Shown here in pieces: positions 1 to 8,263 of a DNA stretch of 64,000 nucleotides. The stretch is from CAZDVQ01 sp964508975. GTDB taxonomy: Bacteria > Bacteroidota > Bacteroidia > Chitinophagales > Saprospiraceae. The notes below the pieces were generated by a model. That model worked only from the letters and a program-made list of their open reading frames with translations. It was not told the DNA's origin and did not search any database. The translations under genes and the position numbers were made by a program. The DNA lies in NCBI GenBank assembly GCA_964508975.1, contig CAZDVQ010000018.1, positions 9,729-73,728 on the forward strand, written 5' to 3'. The first letter of the stretch is position 1. The number at the start of each line of letters is the position of its first letter.

Positions 1-1
1 A

Positions 2-1849
2 ACGGGTGCTGGTTATACCTACTTGTGGTCAAATGGTCAAACAGGTGCCATTGCCAATGGCCTCGCTGCTGGTTCATACGGCGTAACCGTTACCGATAAC
101 TTGGGTTGTACCGCTTCTGGTTCAACCACTATCAGCCAGCCAGCCCTTGCCCTAGGCTTGACCATCGTTTCTGCGGATGCAACTTGTAATGGTGTGGCCA
201 ACGGCGTAGCTATCGGTAATCCATTTGGTGGAACACCTGGTTACACTTTCTTGTGGAGCAACAACGAAACCGATGATACTGTAAGCACACTCGCAGCCAA
301 TGTAACTTATACACTCACGGTGACAGATGCCAATGGTTGTAGTATTTCGCAAAGCGTAGTGGTTAACGAACCATCTGCTATCAACTTGTTGATGATTTTG
401 GATGATTCTGTAAGCTGTGCAGGCGGAAATGATGGCGCTGCTTCAGTAGTGGCTTCTGGCGGTACACCTTACCCAAATGGTTCATATACTTACCAATGGT
501 CGAATGCTGAAATCACAGCTAGTGCTACCGCTTTGAGTGCAGGCCTGGCTACCGTTACCGTTACCGATAACCTTGGTTGTACCGTGAGTCGGTCAATCCT
601 CATCCCTGAGCCTACACCGCTTGTTTTGAGCATCGTATCTGTTACACCACCGCTTTGCGCTGGAACCAATACAGGTACAGCTACAGTTTCAGCTTCTGGT
701 GGAACACCTGGATACAGCTACCAATGGTCGGTTGCAGCTGGTAACCAAACGGGCGATACCGCCAACAACTTGCCTTCAGGCATCTGTAGCGTTACCGTTA
801 CTGATATCAACGGTTGTACCGCTAGCATCAGCGTTGATGTAAGCACAACTAACCCGCTGTTGGCTACCGTAACCCAGCTTGAAACCCTTGATTGTTTCGG
901 TGATTCAACCGCAAGCCTTAACGTTACGGCTACAGGCGGTACACCGGTTTACAGCTACCTCTGGTCAAATGCAGATACAACTCAATTAACTGATTCGCTC
1001 GTGGCTGGTACATACACCGTAACCGTCACCGATGCTTCTGGTTGTGTGGTTGTTGTGCCATTTACAGTAACTTCGCCTACTGAGCTTACCTTCACCACCA
1101 CGGTTGTTGATGTAGCTTGTGCCGGTGCCGCTACAGGCTCAATCACGGTTTCAGCAACGGGTGGTGTAATGCCTTACCGCTATAGCCGTGGTGCAGGTAA
1201 CTTCACTTCAGGCAGTACAATCCCAGCTTTGAACGCTGGTACCTACCTCATCAACGTACAAGATGCCAATGGTTGTGTAACGTCTGATTCTATTGAAGTA
1301 ATCGAACCAAATCCTTGGACCATGGCCATCGTACCGGGAGATACCGCCATCGAGTACGGTTCTAGCATCCAGTTGGATATTGTACAAGATGCTACCAACC
1401 CAAGCTTTGTTTGGACCCCAGATACAGCCTTAACTTGTAACGACTGTGCAAACCCGATCGCTAACCCGCTGCAAAGTATCATCTACTATGCCACGGTAAT
1501 TGACGAAAACGGCTGCGCCCAGTCTGATACCCTCAACCTCGACGTGTACTTGATGCGTCGTGCTTATGTGGCCAACTTGTTCTCGCCAAACGGCGATGGC
1601 AACAACGATGTGCTGGGCGTTCAAGCTGGTTTTGGCGTGGAGCGTATCAATGTGTTCCGCGTGTACGACCGCTGGGGCGAGCTTGTGTTCGAGGTTGTTG
1701 ATGGTGTGCCAAACGATGCAGCTACCTTCTGGGACGGTACCTTCAAAGGCCGTCAAATGAACGATGGGGTGTTTGCCTGGTACGCTGAAATCGAGTACAG
1801 CGACGGCTTTAAAGAATCGCGCAAAGGTGATGCGACCTTGGTTCGTTAA
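2..1849 (+). CDS. SprB-repeat cell-surface adhesin, 3' part
   Basis: The reading frame is already open at base 2, so this is the C-terminal 615 residues of a longer protein. It consists of about six or seven Ig-like SprB repeats of roughly 80 residues, each ending in a VTDxxGC-type motif (for example VTDANGC and VTDNLGC). The repeats are followed by a gliding-motility-associated C-terminal domain (CHU_C type) beginning near base 1574 with LFSPNGDGNND and containing YDRWGELVF. In this family that domain is the T9SS type B sorting signal. SprB-like proteins are exported by T9SS and sit on the cell surface, where they act in gliding or adhesion; the role here is inferred. A strong terminator follows the stop. 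The true start lies outside the window. Confidence 0.9.
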   Translation, partial: TGAGYTYLWSNGQTGAIANGLAAGSYGVTVTDNLGCTASGSTTISQPALALGLTIVSADATCNGVANGVAIGNPFGGTPGYTFLWSNNETDDTVSTLAANVTYTLTVTDANGCSISQSVVVNEPSAINLLMILDDSVSCAGGNDGAASVVASGGTPYPNGSYTYQWSNAEITASATALSAGLATVTVTDNLGCTVSRSILIPEPTPLVLSIVSVTPPLCAGTNTGTATVSASGGTPGYSYQWSVAAGNQTGDTANNLPSGICSVTVTDINGCTASISVDVSTTNPLLATVTQLETLDCFGDSTASLNVTATGGTPVYSYLWSNADTTQLTDSLVAGTYTVTVTDASGCVVVVPFTVTSPTELTFTTTVVDVACAGAATGSITVSATGGVMPYRYSRGAGNFTSGSTIPALNAGTYLINVQDANGCVTSDSIEVIEPNPWTMAIVPGDTAIEYGSSIQLDIVQDATNPSFVWTPDTALTCNDCANPIANPLQSIIYYATVIDENGCAQSDTLNLDVYLMRRAYVANLFSPNGDGNNDVLGVQAGFGVERINVFRVYDRWGELVFEVVDGVPNDAATFWDGTFKGRQMNDGVFAWYAEIEYSDGFKESRKGDATLVR

Positions 1850-1867
1850 TCCTGAAAATACAATATC

Positions 1868-1902
1868 AAAAGGCGATACCCCTCGGGGTGTCGCCTTTTT
1901 TT
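1868..1902 (+). terminator. Rho-independent terminator of the SprB-repeat gene
   Basis: A long hairpin with stem AAAGGCGAYACCCC and a two-base TC loop, followed by a run of T. It lies about 20 bases after the stop codon at 1849. Confidence 0.85.
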
Positions 1903-1914
1903 GTAGATTGATTT

Positions 1915-2012
1915 GGGCGTTGCGCCGCGATGCGTCGCCGCTGTCCTACGGGGTTCGCTAACGCTCCGTGCTACGCACCGCGGCTTTGCCGCGCCCTCCG
2001 GCCAGCTAACGC
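1915..2012 (+). repeat. Family A intergenic GC-rich element, subtype ending GCTAACGC
   Basis: Starts with TTTGGGCGTTGCGCC, contains the family core CTCCGTGCTACGCACC and ends CCAGCTAACGC. It is built of small adjoining palindromes (for example CGGCTTTGCCG) and has no credible gene. Close relatives in this window with the same end lie at 7667, 13771, 19437 and 23511. Confidence 0.85.
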
Positions 2013-2014
2013 GG

Positions 2015-2038
2015 AAAAAGGCGGTAAACCGCCTTTTT
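2015..2038. terminator. Hairpin with A/T tracts at the end of the family A element
   Basis: Perfect 10-bp stem AAAAAGGCGG / CCGCCTTTTT with loop TAAA. It has a T-run in either direction, so it could terminate both strands. It directly follows the GCTAACGC end of the element; a comparable hairpin follows the copy at 13771. Confidence 0.55.
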
Positions 2039-2040
2039 GA

Positions 2041-2209
2041 TTGTGGATGATGAATTATGGATTATGATTAGGCCAATATAAACAGCATCCGTGTTTATAC
2101 TGTCTTTTAAAAGAGGTGTCCTAATCTTAGCCATTAATGGGTGGGGAGCAAAAAAATGCAAGCATCCCTACACTCTGCTCTCAGCATTCTGCTCTCATAA
2201 CTAATATCT
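2041..2209. repeat. AT-rich word repeats plus a solo end of the foldback element
   Basis: No gene is visible. Bases 2041-2071 hold GGATGATGAATTATGGATTATG-like words. Bases 2116-2163 (GTGTCCTAATCTTAGCCAT, then GGGTGGGG and later ATGCAAGC) match the right inner end of the foldback element at 61324-61365. Bases 2171-2208 hold TCTGCTCTCA words of the kind also seen at 9452-9568 and 60700-60740. Confidence 0.55.
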
Positions 2210-2310
2210 GGCCTAGCAGCCTGGAGGGCAGCCGCATTGGCGGCTGGTGCGTAGCACGGAGCGCAGCGAACCCCGGAAGGGTGCGCCGCCGCAACGCGGC
2301 GGAGGCCCCA
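2210..2310 (-). repeat. Family A intergenic element, subtype ending GGCTGCTAGGCC
   Basis: In reverse orientation it reads GGGGCCTCCGCCGCGTTGCG, then a CACCCTTCCGGGGTTCGC block, the core CTCCGTGCTACGCACC, and ends CCAGGCTGCTAGGCC. Copies at 7402 and 60588 share this subtype. It ends 10 bases from the folC stop codon. Confidence 0.85.
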
Positions 2311-2320
2311 AAAAATCAAT

Positions 2321-3685
2321 CTAAACAACCTCTGCAACCACGAAAATACTACCCGTAACCAAGATTAAATCGCCAACCTGACGCTTGCCCTTGGCTGCTA
2401 TCAAGGCTTCTTGCACACTGGGGTAGGCTAGACCCACACGGCCCAAGGCCAGCGCAGATGCTTGTAAGGTATTGGCATCCATGCCGCGGGGAATATCGGG
2501 TTTGCAAAAATAGTACAGCGCATCCGCAGGTAACTTGGGCAATACCTTGGCAGGGTCTTTATCCGATACCTGGCCGTACACAATGTGCAATTGCTTGTAT
2601 GTCATGCTTTTAAGCTGCTCCACCATGGCGGCAATACCCGCTTCATTGTGCGCTGATTCCGCTAGAATATCCATGTCCTCAGACAAAATTTCCCAGCGAC
2701 CGAAAAACTTGGCAATGTGTTTTACATCGGCAAACGACTCTTCTATATGATTGAAATTAAACGCTTTATACGCTTTTTTCACATCGCTGGGGTAGGCTAG
2801 GGTAGGGGCCGCTTCTAAAGGGCCAATATGCCCCGCACGAGCCAAAACATCCAGCACCATCAAGGCCGTTTTGATGTTGTGCACCTGATAATTACCGTAC
2901 AAACCAACGAAAAATGGAGTGCTACTAGGCCAAATACTGCTAGGCTGCAGGGCTTGTAGGGCATAAGTATTCCCTTTGATTTGACTATCCAACAGATCGA
3001 GCTCGTAGTAATCCTGCGCATAATACAAAGGTGCATTGTGCTCGCTAGCTTTAGCCTCGAACACGGGGGCGGTTTCAGCTTGGTACTCGCCAATAACCAC
3101 GGGGATTTGCGGCTTAATAATACCCGCTTTCTCGCCCGCAATCAGGGGTAGGGTATCGCCCAAAAACTGCATGTGGTCAAAACTGATGTTGGTGATACAC
3201 GACACCAGCGGCGTGATGATGTTGGTTGAATCCAATCGGCCGCCCATGCCAACCTCCACGACCGCAAAATCAACGGCCTCGCGGGCAAAGTGGTCAAAGG
3301 CCATTGCCACCGTCATCTCGAAAAACGAGGGCTGTATGCGCTCAAAATGGCTGCGGTTGGCGGCTACAAAATCAATGACGGCTTGCTCCGAAATATACGT
3401 TCCGTTAATCTTGATACGCTCCCTGAAATCGCGGTAATGCGGCGAGGTGTAAACGCCCACCTTGTAACCCGCTTGCTGCAAGGCTGCGGCTACCAGGTGC
3501 GTAACACTGCCTTTGCCGTTGGTGCCCGCGATGTGAATGCTCTTGAATTTATGCTGTGGCTTATCCAGCACGGCACATAAATCAAGCGTGTTGGTCAAAT
3601 CCTTTTTAAAAGCAGCCGGCCCAATGCGTTGAAACATGGGCAACTGGCTGAAAAGGTAATCTAAAGTAGCTGCGTAATCAGACAT
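2321..3685 (-). CDS. folC: Bifunctional folylpolyglutamate synthase / dihydrofolate synthase
   Basis: A 454-residue cytoplasmic ligase of the Mur-ligase superfamily. It adds glutamate to dihydropteroate and folates using ATP. The ATP-binding loop GTNGKGS is at residues 54-60, followed by the characteristic TSPHYRDFRERI segment and the KAGIIKP motif. Length is normal for FolC. The start ATG lies 9 bases after the stop of a lipoprotein gene transcribed the same way, so the two are probably co-transcribed. A family A repeat element begins 10 bases after the stop. Function is assigned with high confidence from the motifs; the dual specificity is the usual bacterial situation and is inferred. Confidence 0.95.
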   Translation of the reverse strand: MSDYAATLDYLFSQLPMFQRIGPAAFKKDLTNTLDLCAVLDKPQHKFKSIHIAGTNGKGSVTHLVAAALQQAGYKVGVYTSPHYRDFRERIKINGTYISEQAVIDFVAANRSHFERIQPSFFEMTVAMAFDHFAREAVDFAVVEVGMGGRLDSTNIITPLVSCITNISFDHMQFLGDTLPLIAGEKAGIIKPQIPVVIGEYQAETAPVFEAKASEHNAPLYYAQDYYELDLLDSQIKGNTYALQALQPSSIWPSSTPFFVGLYGNYQVHNIKTALMVLDVLARAGHIGPLEAAPTLAYPSDVKKAYKAFNFNHIEESFADVKHIAKFFGRWEILSEDMDILAESAHNEAGIAAMVEQLKSMTYKQLHIVYGQVSDKDPAKVLPKLPADALYYFCKPDIPRGMDANTLQASALALGRVGLAYPSVQEALIAAKGKRQVGDLILVTGSIFVVAEVV

Positions 3686-3694
3686 TAGTGCTAT

Positions 3695-4195
3695 TTACTC
3701 ATTCATTATTTCCACGCTAACTTGGCTGTGGTTGGCCGCTACAACTTTGGTAATGATGACAGAACGACCATCGCCGAGGGCATATGGCTCACCGAGGCTA
3801 ATCTTGGCGGCTTCTTGTCCAATTTGGGCGCTCAGAGGATCAAAGTAAATCGCTATTTCAGGTCCGGCAGCACCGAGGTCGTACAAGAGGTCAGCGGCAA
3901 ATTCTACCCAGTTATTGGTGGGGTTGGTGTAATCGCCCTTCAGGTCGAAAATGAAGATCTGCCTAACTTTATCACAGCCCGATTGCTGAATCTCCACACT
4001 CAAGGAATCATCCACCACAAAGCGCTCGGTCGATTCTTGTCCTCTGGCCTCAAAACTATGCTGGTTTACAATGTCCATTTCCTCCGAGAAGATGGCTTGG
4101 GGTGCGCCTAGCGCACAGGTTTTATCGCCCGAGCCACAGGCGAAGAAGCTCAAACTCACAACAATACACAAGCTTAAAATAGGGCAGAAGCGCAT
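3695..4195 (-). CDS. Putative lipoprotein of unknown function
   Basis: A 166-residue protein with an N-terminal hydrophobic segment (about residues 4-19) ending in the lipobox SFFAC, so it is probably a lipid-anchored envelope protein exported by Sec. The rest is soluble, with no domain I recognise; extra cysteines are at about residues 27 and 74. It lies just upstream of folC (9-base gap, same strand), but nothing links it to folate metabolism. An AT-rich stretch with repeated TCCATAAT words lies upstream (about 4270-4300). Confidence 0.75.
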   Translation of the reverse strand: MRFCPILSLCIVVSLSFFACGSGDKTCALGAPQAIFSEEMDIVNQHSFEARGQESTERFVVDDSLSVEIQQSGCDKVRQIFIFDLKGDYTNPTNNWVEFAADLLYDLGAAGPEIAIYFDPLSAQIGQEAAKISLGEPYALGDGRSVIITKVVAANHSQVSVEIMNE

Positions 4196-4306
4196 AGAAT
4201 CTAATTTGGCACAATGATAATGATTTTTTGGGAGTTAAATTAATTGGGGCTTTCATAGAACAAGCACAATAATCCATAATCCACAATTCATAATTAGCAT
4301 AAACTA

Positions 4307-4336
4307 TTTTTATATAAAAAGTTTACAGTACTTTTG
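4307..4336 (+). promoter_or_regulatory. Candidate Bacteroidota promoter
   Basis: TTTT at 4307-4310 is followed by 18 bases and TACTTTTG at 4329-4336, which fits the phylum's -7 consensus TAnnTTTG. It precedes the deacetylase gene and would give a very short leader. Confidence 0.5.
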
Positions 4337-4354
4337 GAGCAAGAAACGTGACCC

Positions 4355-5374
4355 TTGATCAAGCAGTTATTCCATAAAGCCAGTTATCTACCCAGTCGGT
4401 TTTGCTCGCTCGAAAGCTTGCAAAAAAGCTGCGCTTTACCGTACTTTTTACCCTTCTGGCATACGGTGTCCGATGATAATTTGCTGCATATCAAGTATCT
4501 GTACCCTCAAAAAACGGTGGCAGCTTTCCGGGACGAATTAGAGTACCTCCTCCAACATTTTGAACCAGCTAGCTTGGCGCAAATCATAGAGGCATACCAC
4601 AACCCTAAGGCCCACACGGGTAAACCGCTTTTCCACTGTACTTTTGACGATGGATTGGCAGAGTGCCACAGCGTAATTGCACCCATCTTGAAGGAATACG
4701 GCTTGTCGGCTACTTTCTTCATCAATTCCGCCTTTGTCGATAATGCCGATCTGATGTTCCGCTACAAGGCATCTTTGCTCATCGAAGAGGCTAGCATGAA
4801 CAAACGGGCCTATACCTTGATGAGTGATTTCCTACAGGCCCAAGGGATTTGGAAGCAAAGTCTGCCAGAAACCATCTTGGCTTTGTCATACAATCAGAGT
4901 AGTGTGCTAGACGAACTTGCAGCGCTAGCACAATTGGATTTCAAGGCTTTCCTGCACTCGGCTAAACCCTACATGAGCACAGCGCAAATCCAAGATTTGC
5001 AACAACAAGGCTTTACCATTGGCAGTCATAGTCACGACCATCCGCTGTTTGCTAAAATTGGATTGCTTGAACAGTTAAAACAAACACATTCAAGTGCTGA
5101 TTTTATAAACGAACTTGCACCGCAAAGCATCAGCAGTTTTGCATTTCCCTTTACCGACGATGGGGTAGGGCAGCCCTTTTTCGAGCAGCTCGACCGCAAC
5201 AAAGTAGCCTACACCTTTGGTGGGGCTGGCCTAAAACACGATAGCGCTAAAAACAATTTGCAACGTTTTGCCATGGAGCGCAACTTATTGCCAGCATCCA
5301 CTATAATCCCGGCAGCCTATGTGCAGTATTTCATGAAACGCCTTTTTGGTAAACACCGCATTAACCGAACCTAA
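4355..5374 (+). CDS. Polysaccharide deacetylase family protein (NodB-like)
   Basis: 339 residues. The NodB-type first metal motif is TFDDG (about residues 95-99), followed by the second motif SHSHDHP (near residue 224). These fit a metal-dependent carbohydrate esterase 4 fold that removes N-acetyl groups from polysaccharides or peptidoglycan; the substrate is not readable. No signal peptide is evident. The start is a TTG at 4355 with GGAG about 15 bases upstream; no in-frame ATG lies close by, so the exact start is uncertain. It ends 10 bases before the ATG chosen for the following carboxylase gene. Confidence 0.8.
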   Translation: MIKQLFHKASYLPSRFCSLESLQKSCALPYFLPFWHTVSDDNLLHIKYLYPQKTVAAFRDELEYLLQHFEPASLAQIIEAYHNPKAHTGKPLFHCTFDDGLAECHSVIAPILKEYGLSATFFINSAFVDNADLMFRYKASLLIEEASMNKRAYTLMSDFLQAQGIWKQSLPETILALSYNQSSVLDELAALAQLDFKAFLHSAKPYMSTAQIQDLQQQGFTIGSHSHDHPLFAKIGLLEQLKQTHSSADFINELAPQSISSFAFPFTDDGVGQPFFEQLDRNKVAYTFGGAGLKHDSAKNNLQRFAMERNLLPASTIIPAAYVQYFMKRLFGKHRINRT

Positions 5375-5384
5375 ACGCTTATAT

Positions 5385-7358
5385 ATGAGCATGATACATA
5401 CTTTACTAATTGCAAACCGTGGCGAAATTGCCAGCAGGATCATCAAAACTTGCCGCATTATGGGCATACGCAGCGTGGCCGTTTACTCGGATGCTGATGC
5501 TGATGCGCTGTATGTGCAACAAGCCGATAGCGCTTTCCGTATTGGTGGCAACACACCCGCTGAATCGTACCTAGACCAGGACAAACTCATTGCGGCAGCC
5601 AAGGCCACTCGGGCCGATGCCATTCACCCGGGCTTTGGTTTCTTGTCGGAAAATGCCAGTTTTGCCCAGCGTTGTATCGATGAAGGCTTAAACTTTGTGG
5701 GCCCATCACCACAGTCCATCGCGGCGATGGGCTCTAAATCGGCGGCTAAAGCCCTGCTGAAGGACAGTCCAGTGCCTTTAATTCCTGGCTATCAAGGTGA
5801 GGACCAAAGTTTGGCTACCTTGGTCAAGGCAGCTCATGAAATTGGCCTGCCTGTGCTGGTAAAAGCCTCAGCCGGTGGCGGTGGTAAAGGCATGCGCATT
5901 GTGAACGATGCCAGCGAGTTAGAATCGGCCATCACCGCTGCGGCAAGTGAGGCTAAAGCAGCCTTTGGTGATGCCCAACTCTTAATCGAAAAATATTTTG
6001 ACCGTGCCCGCCACATCGAGGTACAGGTTTTTGGCGATAAACAGGGCAAAGTGGTGCATTTGTTTGAACGCGAATGCTCCCTCCAACGCCGTTTCCAGAA
6101 AGTGTTTGAAGAGGCGCCATCTCCCACCTTAAGCCCTGAACAACGCGATGCTATTTGCTCGGCAGCCGTAGCGGCCGCGCAAGCAGTGCAGTATTACAAT
6201 GCTGGTACAGTAGAGTTCATCTACAGCGATGGACAGTTTTATTTCTTAGAAATGAACACCCGTCTACAAGTAGAACACCCTGTAACAGAGCAAATTACAG
6301 GATTAGACCTCGTGCGCCTTCAACTTGAAGTAGCCCAGGGCCTGCCCATCCCTTTTGAACAAGCAGACTTACGTATAAATGGTCACGCCATCGAGGCTAG
6401 GCTTTACGCCGAGGATGCCATGGAGCAATTCAAACCCTCCGCTGGGCATATCGAGTACTGGCAAACGGCCACGCAAGAGGGTTTGCGCTACGACACGGGC
6501 ATTGGCTCCGGCTCGGATGTGCATAGCTTTTACGACCCTATGATTGCCAAGGTCATCGCTTATGGCCAAAACCGTACTGAAGCCATCAGCCGTTTGCGCA
6601 AGGGCTTGTCAGATACTGCTGTTTTGGGTATTCAAACCAACAGGGCCTTCTTGCTCTCCATGTTGAACCTGCCTGCTGTCATTGACAATCAGGTAGATAC
6701 CAAGTTCATCGAGCGGGAGCAAGCCAGCTGGTCGGCGGCATTGGCCCTTGACACCCGATGGCTACATCAGTACGCTATTGCCGCTACATTATACCGTTGG
6801 ATGGCCCGTGAAAAGGCTCGCGAACAGTTACATTTCTTGCCTTCAGGTTGGCGGAATCTACCTTATCAAGCTCAATTACAAGGCTTTATGCTAGGTGATA
6901 CCCTTGTTGAAGTACGCTATAAAAACCTACATGATAAGCACTTTACATGCAGCATAGATGGCACCGATTTTAAAGTGCAAATCCTTGATGTACAGGATAA
7001 TAGCATTAGTCTTGAAATAGATGCCCAACGTTTGAGCTTTATATTGGCGGCTAGTCAAAACACCATTCATGTGCAAAATAGCCAGTATATGGCTTTAAGT
7101 TTACAGGAGCGGGAGCGTTTCCCGGAACCGCTGAGCGTAAAAGTACCAGGTTTGTGCTTGGCACCCATGCCAGGCGAGTTGATCCGGGTGTTGGTACAAG
7201 CGGGCGACAGCGTAAAGGCCGGCGATCCCCTCCTGGTTATCAGCTCCATGAAAATGGAAAACACACTCTATGCCGACCTCGACGGTAGGGTAGAGGAGTT
7301 ATTTGTTCATGCCGGCCAATTCGTTAAACCAGATATGGAGCTGCTGCGGATTGGGTAG
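5385..7358 (+). CDS. Acyl-CoA carboxylase alpha subunit (biotin carboxylase plus biotin carrier; MccA/PccA type)
   Basis: 657 residues from the ATG at 5385. An in-frame GTG at 5346 would overlap the preceding gene and is not favoured. Domain order: biotin carboxylase N-domain (LLIANRGEIASRI), ATP-grasp with the glycine-rich loop GGGGKGM, a biotin carboxylase C-domain with the EMNTRLQVEHPVTE segment, a linker, and a C-terminal biotinyl domain with SSMKMEN (biotinylated Lys about 623). It carboxylates biotin using ATP and bicarbonate. The layout matches methylcrotonyl- or propionyl-CoA carboxylase alpha chains, so leucine or propionate metabolism is likely. No carboxyltransferase beta subunit lies in the window, so the partner must be elsewhere. 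Confidence 0.9.
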   Translation: MSMIHTLLIANRGEIASRIIKTCRIMGIRSVAVYSDADADALYVQQADSAFRIGGNTPAESYLDQDKLIAAAKATRADAIHPGFGFLSENASFAQRCIDEGLNFVGPSPQSIAAMGSKSAAKALLKDSPVPLIPGYQGEDQSLATLVKAAHEIGLPVLVKASAGGGGKGMRIVNDASELESAITAAASEAKAAFGDAQLLIEKYFDRARHIEVQVFGDKQGKVVHLFERECSLQRRFQKVFEEAPSPTLSPEQRDAICSAAVAAAQAVQYYNAGTVEFIYSDGQFYFLEMNTRLQVEHPVTEQITGLDLVRLQLEVAQGLPIPFEQADLRINGHAIEARLYAEDAMEQFKPSAGHIEYWQTATQEGLRYDTGIGSGSDVHSFYDPMIAKVIAYGQNRTEAISRLRKGLSDTAVLGIQTNRAFLLSMLNLPAVIDNQVDTKFIEREQASWSAALALDTRWLHQYAIAATLYRWMAREKAREQLHFLPSGWRNLPYQAQLQGFMLGDTLVEVRYKNLHDKHFTCSIDGTDFKVQILDVQDNSISLEIDAQRLSFILAASQNTIHVQNSQYMALSLQERERFPEPLSVKVPGLCLAPMPGELIRVLVQAGDSVKAGDPLLVISSMKMENTLYADLDGRVEELFVHAGQFVKPDMELLRIG

Positions 7359-7401
7359 CGGGTCATTTAATCGTTTTTTCTATAAATCATTTATTCATTT
7401 T

Positions 7402-7504
7402 GGGGCCTGCGGCGCGTTGCGCCGCCGCACCCTTCCGGGCTCGGCTATTCGCCTCGGTGCTGCGCACCAGCCGCCAATGCGGCTGCCCTCCAGGCTGCTA
7501 GGCC
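7402..7504 (+). repeat. Family A intergenic element, subtype ending GGCTGCTAGGCC
   Basis: TTTTGGGGCCTGCGGCGCG opens the copy and CCAGGCTGCTAGGCC closes it, with the shared CACCCTTCCGGG block inside. The region 7359-7864 has no gene; it holds this copy, a GTAG hairpin, AT-rich words and a second family A copy. Confidence 0.85.
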
Positions 7505-7532
7505 GAGTAGTTTTCTGGCTTGCCTTAACCCA

Positions 7533-7557
7533 GGGCGACCACAAGGGTCGCCCCTAC
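7533..7557 (-). repeat. GTAG-flanked short hairpin
   Basis: On the reverse strand it reads GTAG, then stem GGGCGACC, loop, and GGTCGCCC (8-bp perfect stem). It belongs to the group of hairpins with different stems but a shared 5' GTAG (see 12563, 32472, 33253, 42322, 60789). Confidence 0.75.
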
Positions 7558-7666
7558 TATGATGTATTTGTTTTTCTGATGGCACACACCACGTTCGCCA
7601 ATCATATTAATCATGAAAATCACACAAATCACGGTTCTGACAAAATGCCGTTTTACGGCCTTGGCC

Positions 7667-7810
7667 TGCGTTAGCTGGCCGTAGGGCAGCCGCGTTCAGC
7701 GGCTGGTGCGTAGCACGGAGCGATAGCGAACCACGAAGTGCTCCGTAAGGGAGCAAAGCGACCGCACGAACCCCGAAGGACAGCGGCGACGCATCGCGGC
7801 GCAACGCCCA
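7667..7810 (-). repeat. Family A intergenic element, expanded copy
   Basis: Reverse orientation: starts GGGCGTTGCGCCGCGATGCG and ends CCAGCTAACGCA. It is longer than sister copies because an extra block with CTCCGTAAGGGAGC-like and GAACCACGAAG-like sequence sits between the GTTCGC and CTCCGTGCTACGCACC parts. An imperfect GCCGTTTTACGGC hairpin (7645-7657) lies just beyond its end. Confidence 0.85.
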
Positions 7811-7841
7811 AAATCTCAAAAAAAATAGCTCAGAAATTGCC

Positions 7842-7849
7842 TAATTTTG
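7842..7849 (+). promoter_or_regulatory. Candidate -7 box
   Basis: TAATTTTG matches TAnnTTTG exactly, 16 bases before the ATG at 7865. No good -33 TTTG is seen at the expected distance. Confidence 0.4.
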
Positions 7850-7864
7850 TCCCAAAGTTAAGTC

Positions 7865-8260
7865 ATGCCGTTTTCTTCAGCTTTTGTTGCGTCCTTGTTA
7901 AAGGCCCAAGCCGCTTGGGATGATAGATCCTATCACGAGCCTAAAACCCTGCTGATTAAAGGCAATGCGGCGCAATCAGCTGCTATAGCGCAGCAACTAC
8001 AACAGTTGCAAGCTTTTGATGTTGATTTAATACAAGCCATTGGCTTACATCGCGATACAAGTGGCAATGCCTTGTTCCATGAATCTTTCCTGAATAAATT
8101 GCAACGCTGTGCCATTCCTCGCAGTCTTCAGATACAGCAATCCGAGGATGGCCTAGAATTACATGCAGCAAATCTGGACTTGCTGGCCGGTTTGGCCTTG
8201 CTTCTATTACAAGATGGGCCATGGAATCCCTTGATCGATGAGCTGCTTTTAAACCTTTAG
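7865..8260 (+). CDS. Unknown protein upstream of WG-repeat lipoprotein
   Basis: 131 residues, soluble, Leu/Gln-rich, with no signal peptide and no domain I recognise. The C-terminus is hydrophobic (LLAGLALLLLQDGPW...LLLNL) but too broken by charges for a clear membrane helix. The gene starts with ATG, has an exact -7 box 16 bases upstream, and is separated by only 3 bases from the next gene, which indicates co-transcription and supports it as real. A role with the lipoprotein is inferred only from this coupling. Confidence 0.65.
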   Translation: MPFSSAFVASLLKAQAAWDDRSYHEPKTLLIKGNAAQSAAIAQQLQQLQAFDVDLIQAIGLHRDTSGNALFHESFLNKLQRCAIPRSLQIQQSEDGLELHAANLDLLAGLALLLLQDGPWNPLIDELLLNL

Positions 8261-8263
8261 ATT

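Noticed and set aside
5346..5384. GTG start at 5346 for the carboxylase
   Set aside because: It would overlap the deacetylase gene by 29 bases and add residues not part of the biotin carboxylase fold; the ATG at 5385 fits the family.
7303..7819. Open frames of 70-123 residues across 7303-7819 on both strands
   Set aside because: They consist mainly of translated family A elements; the same peptide style (e.g. GAPATPSLR-like) recurs at other copies. GC-rich palindromes lack stop codons and create false frames.
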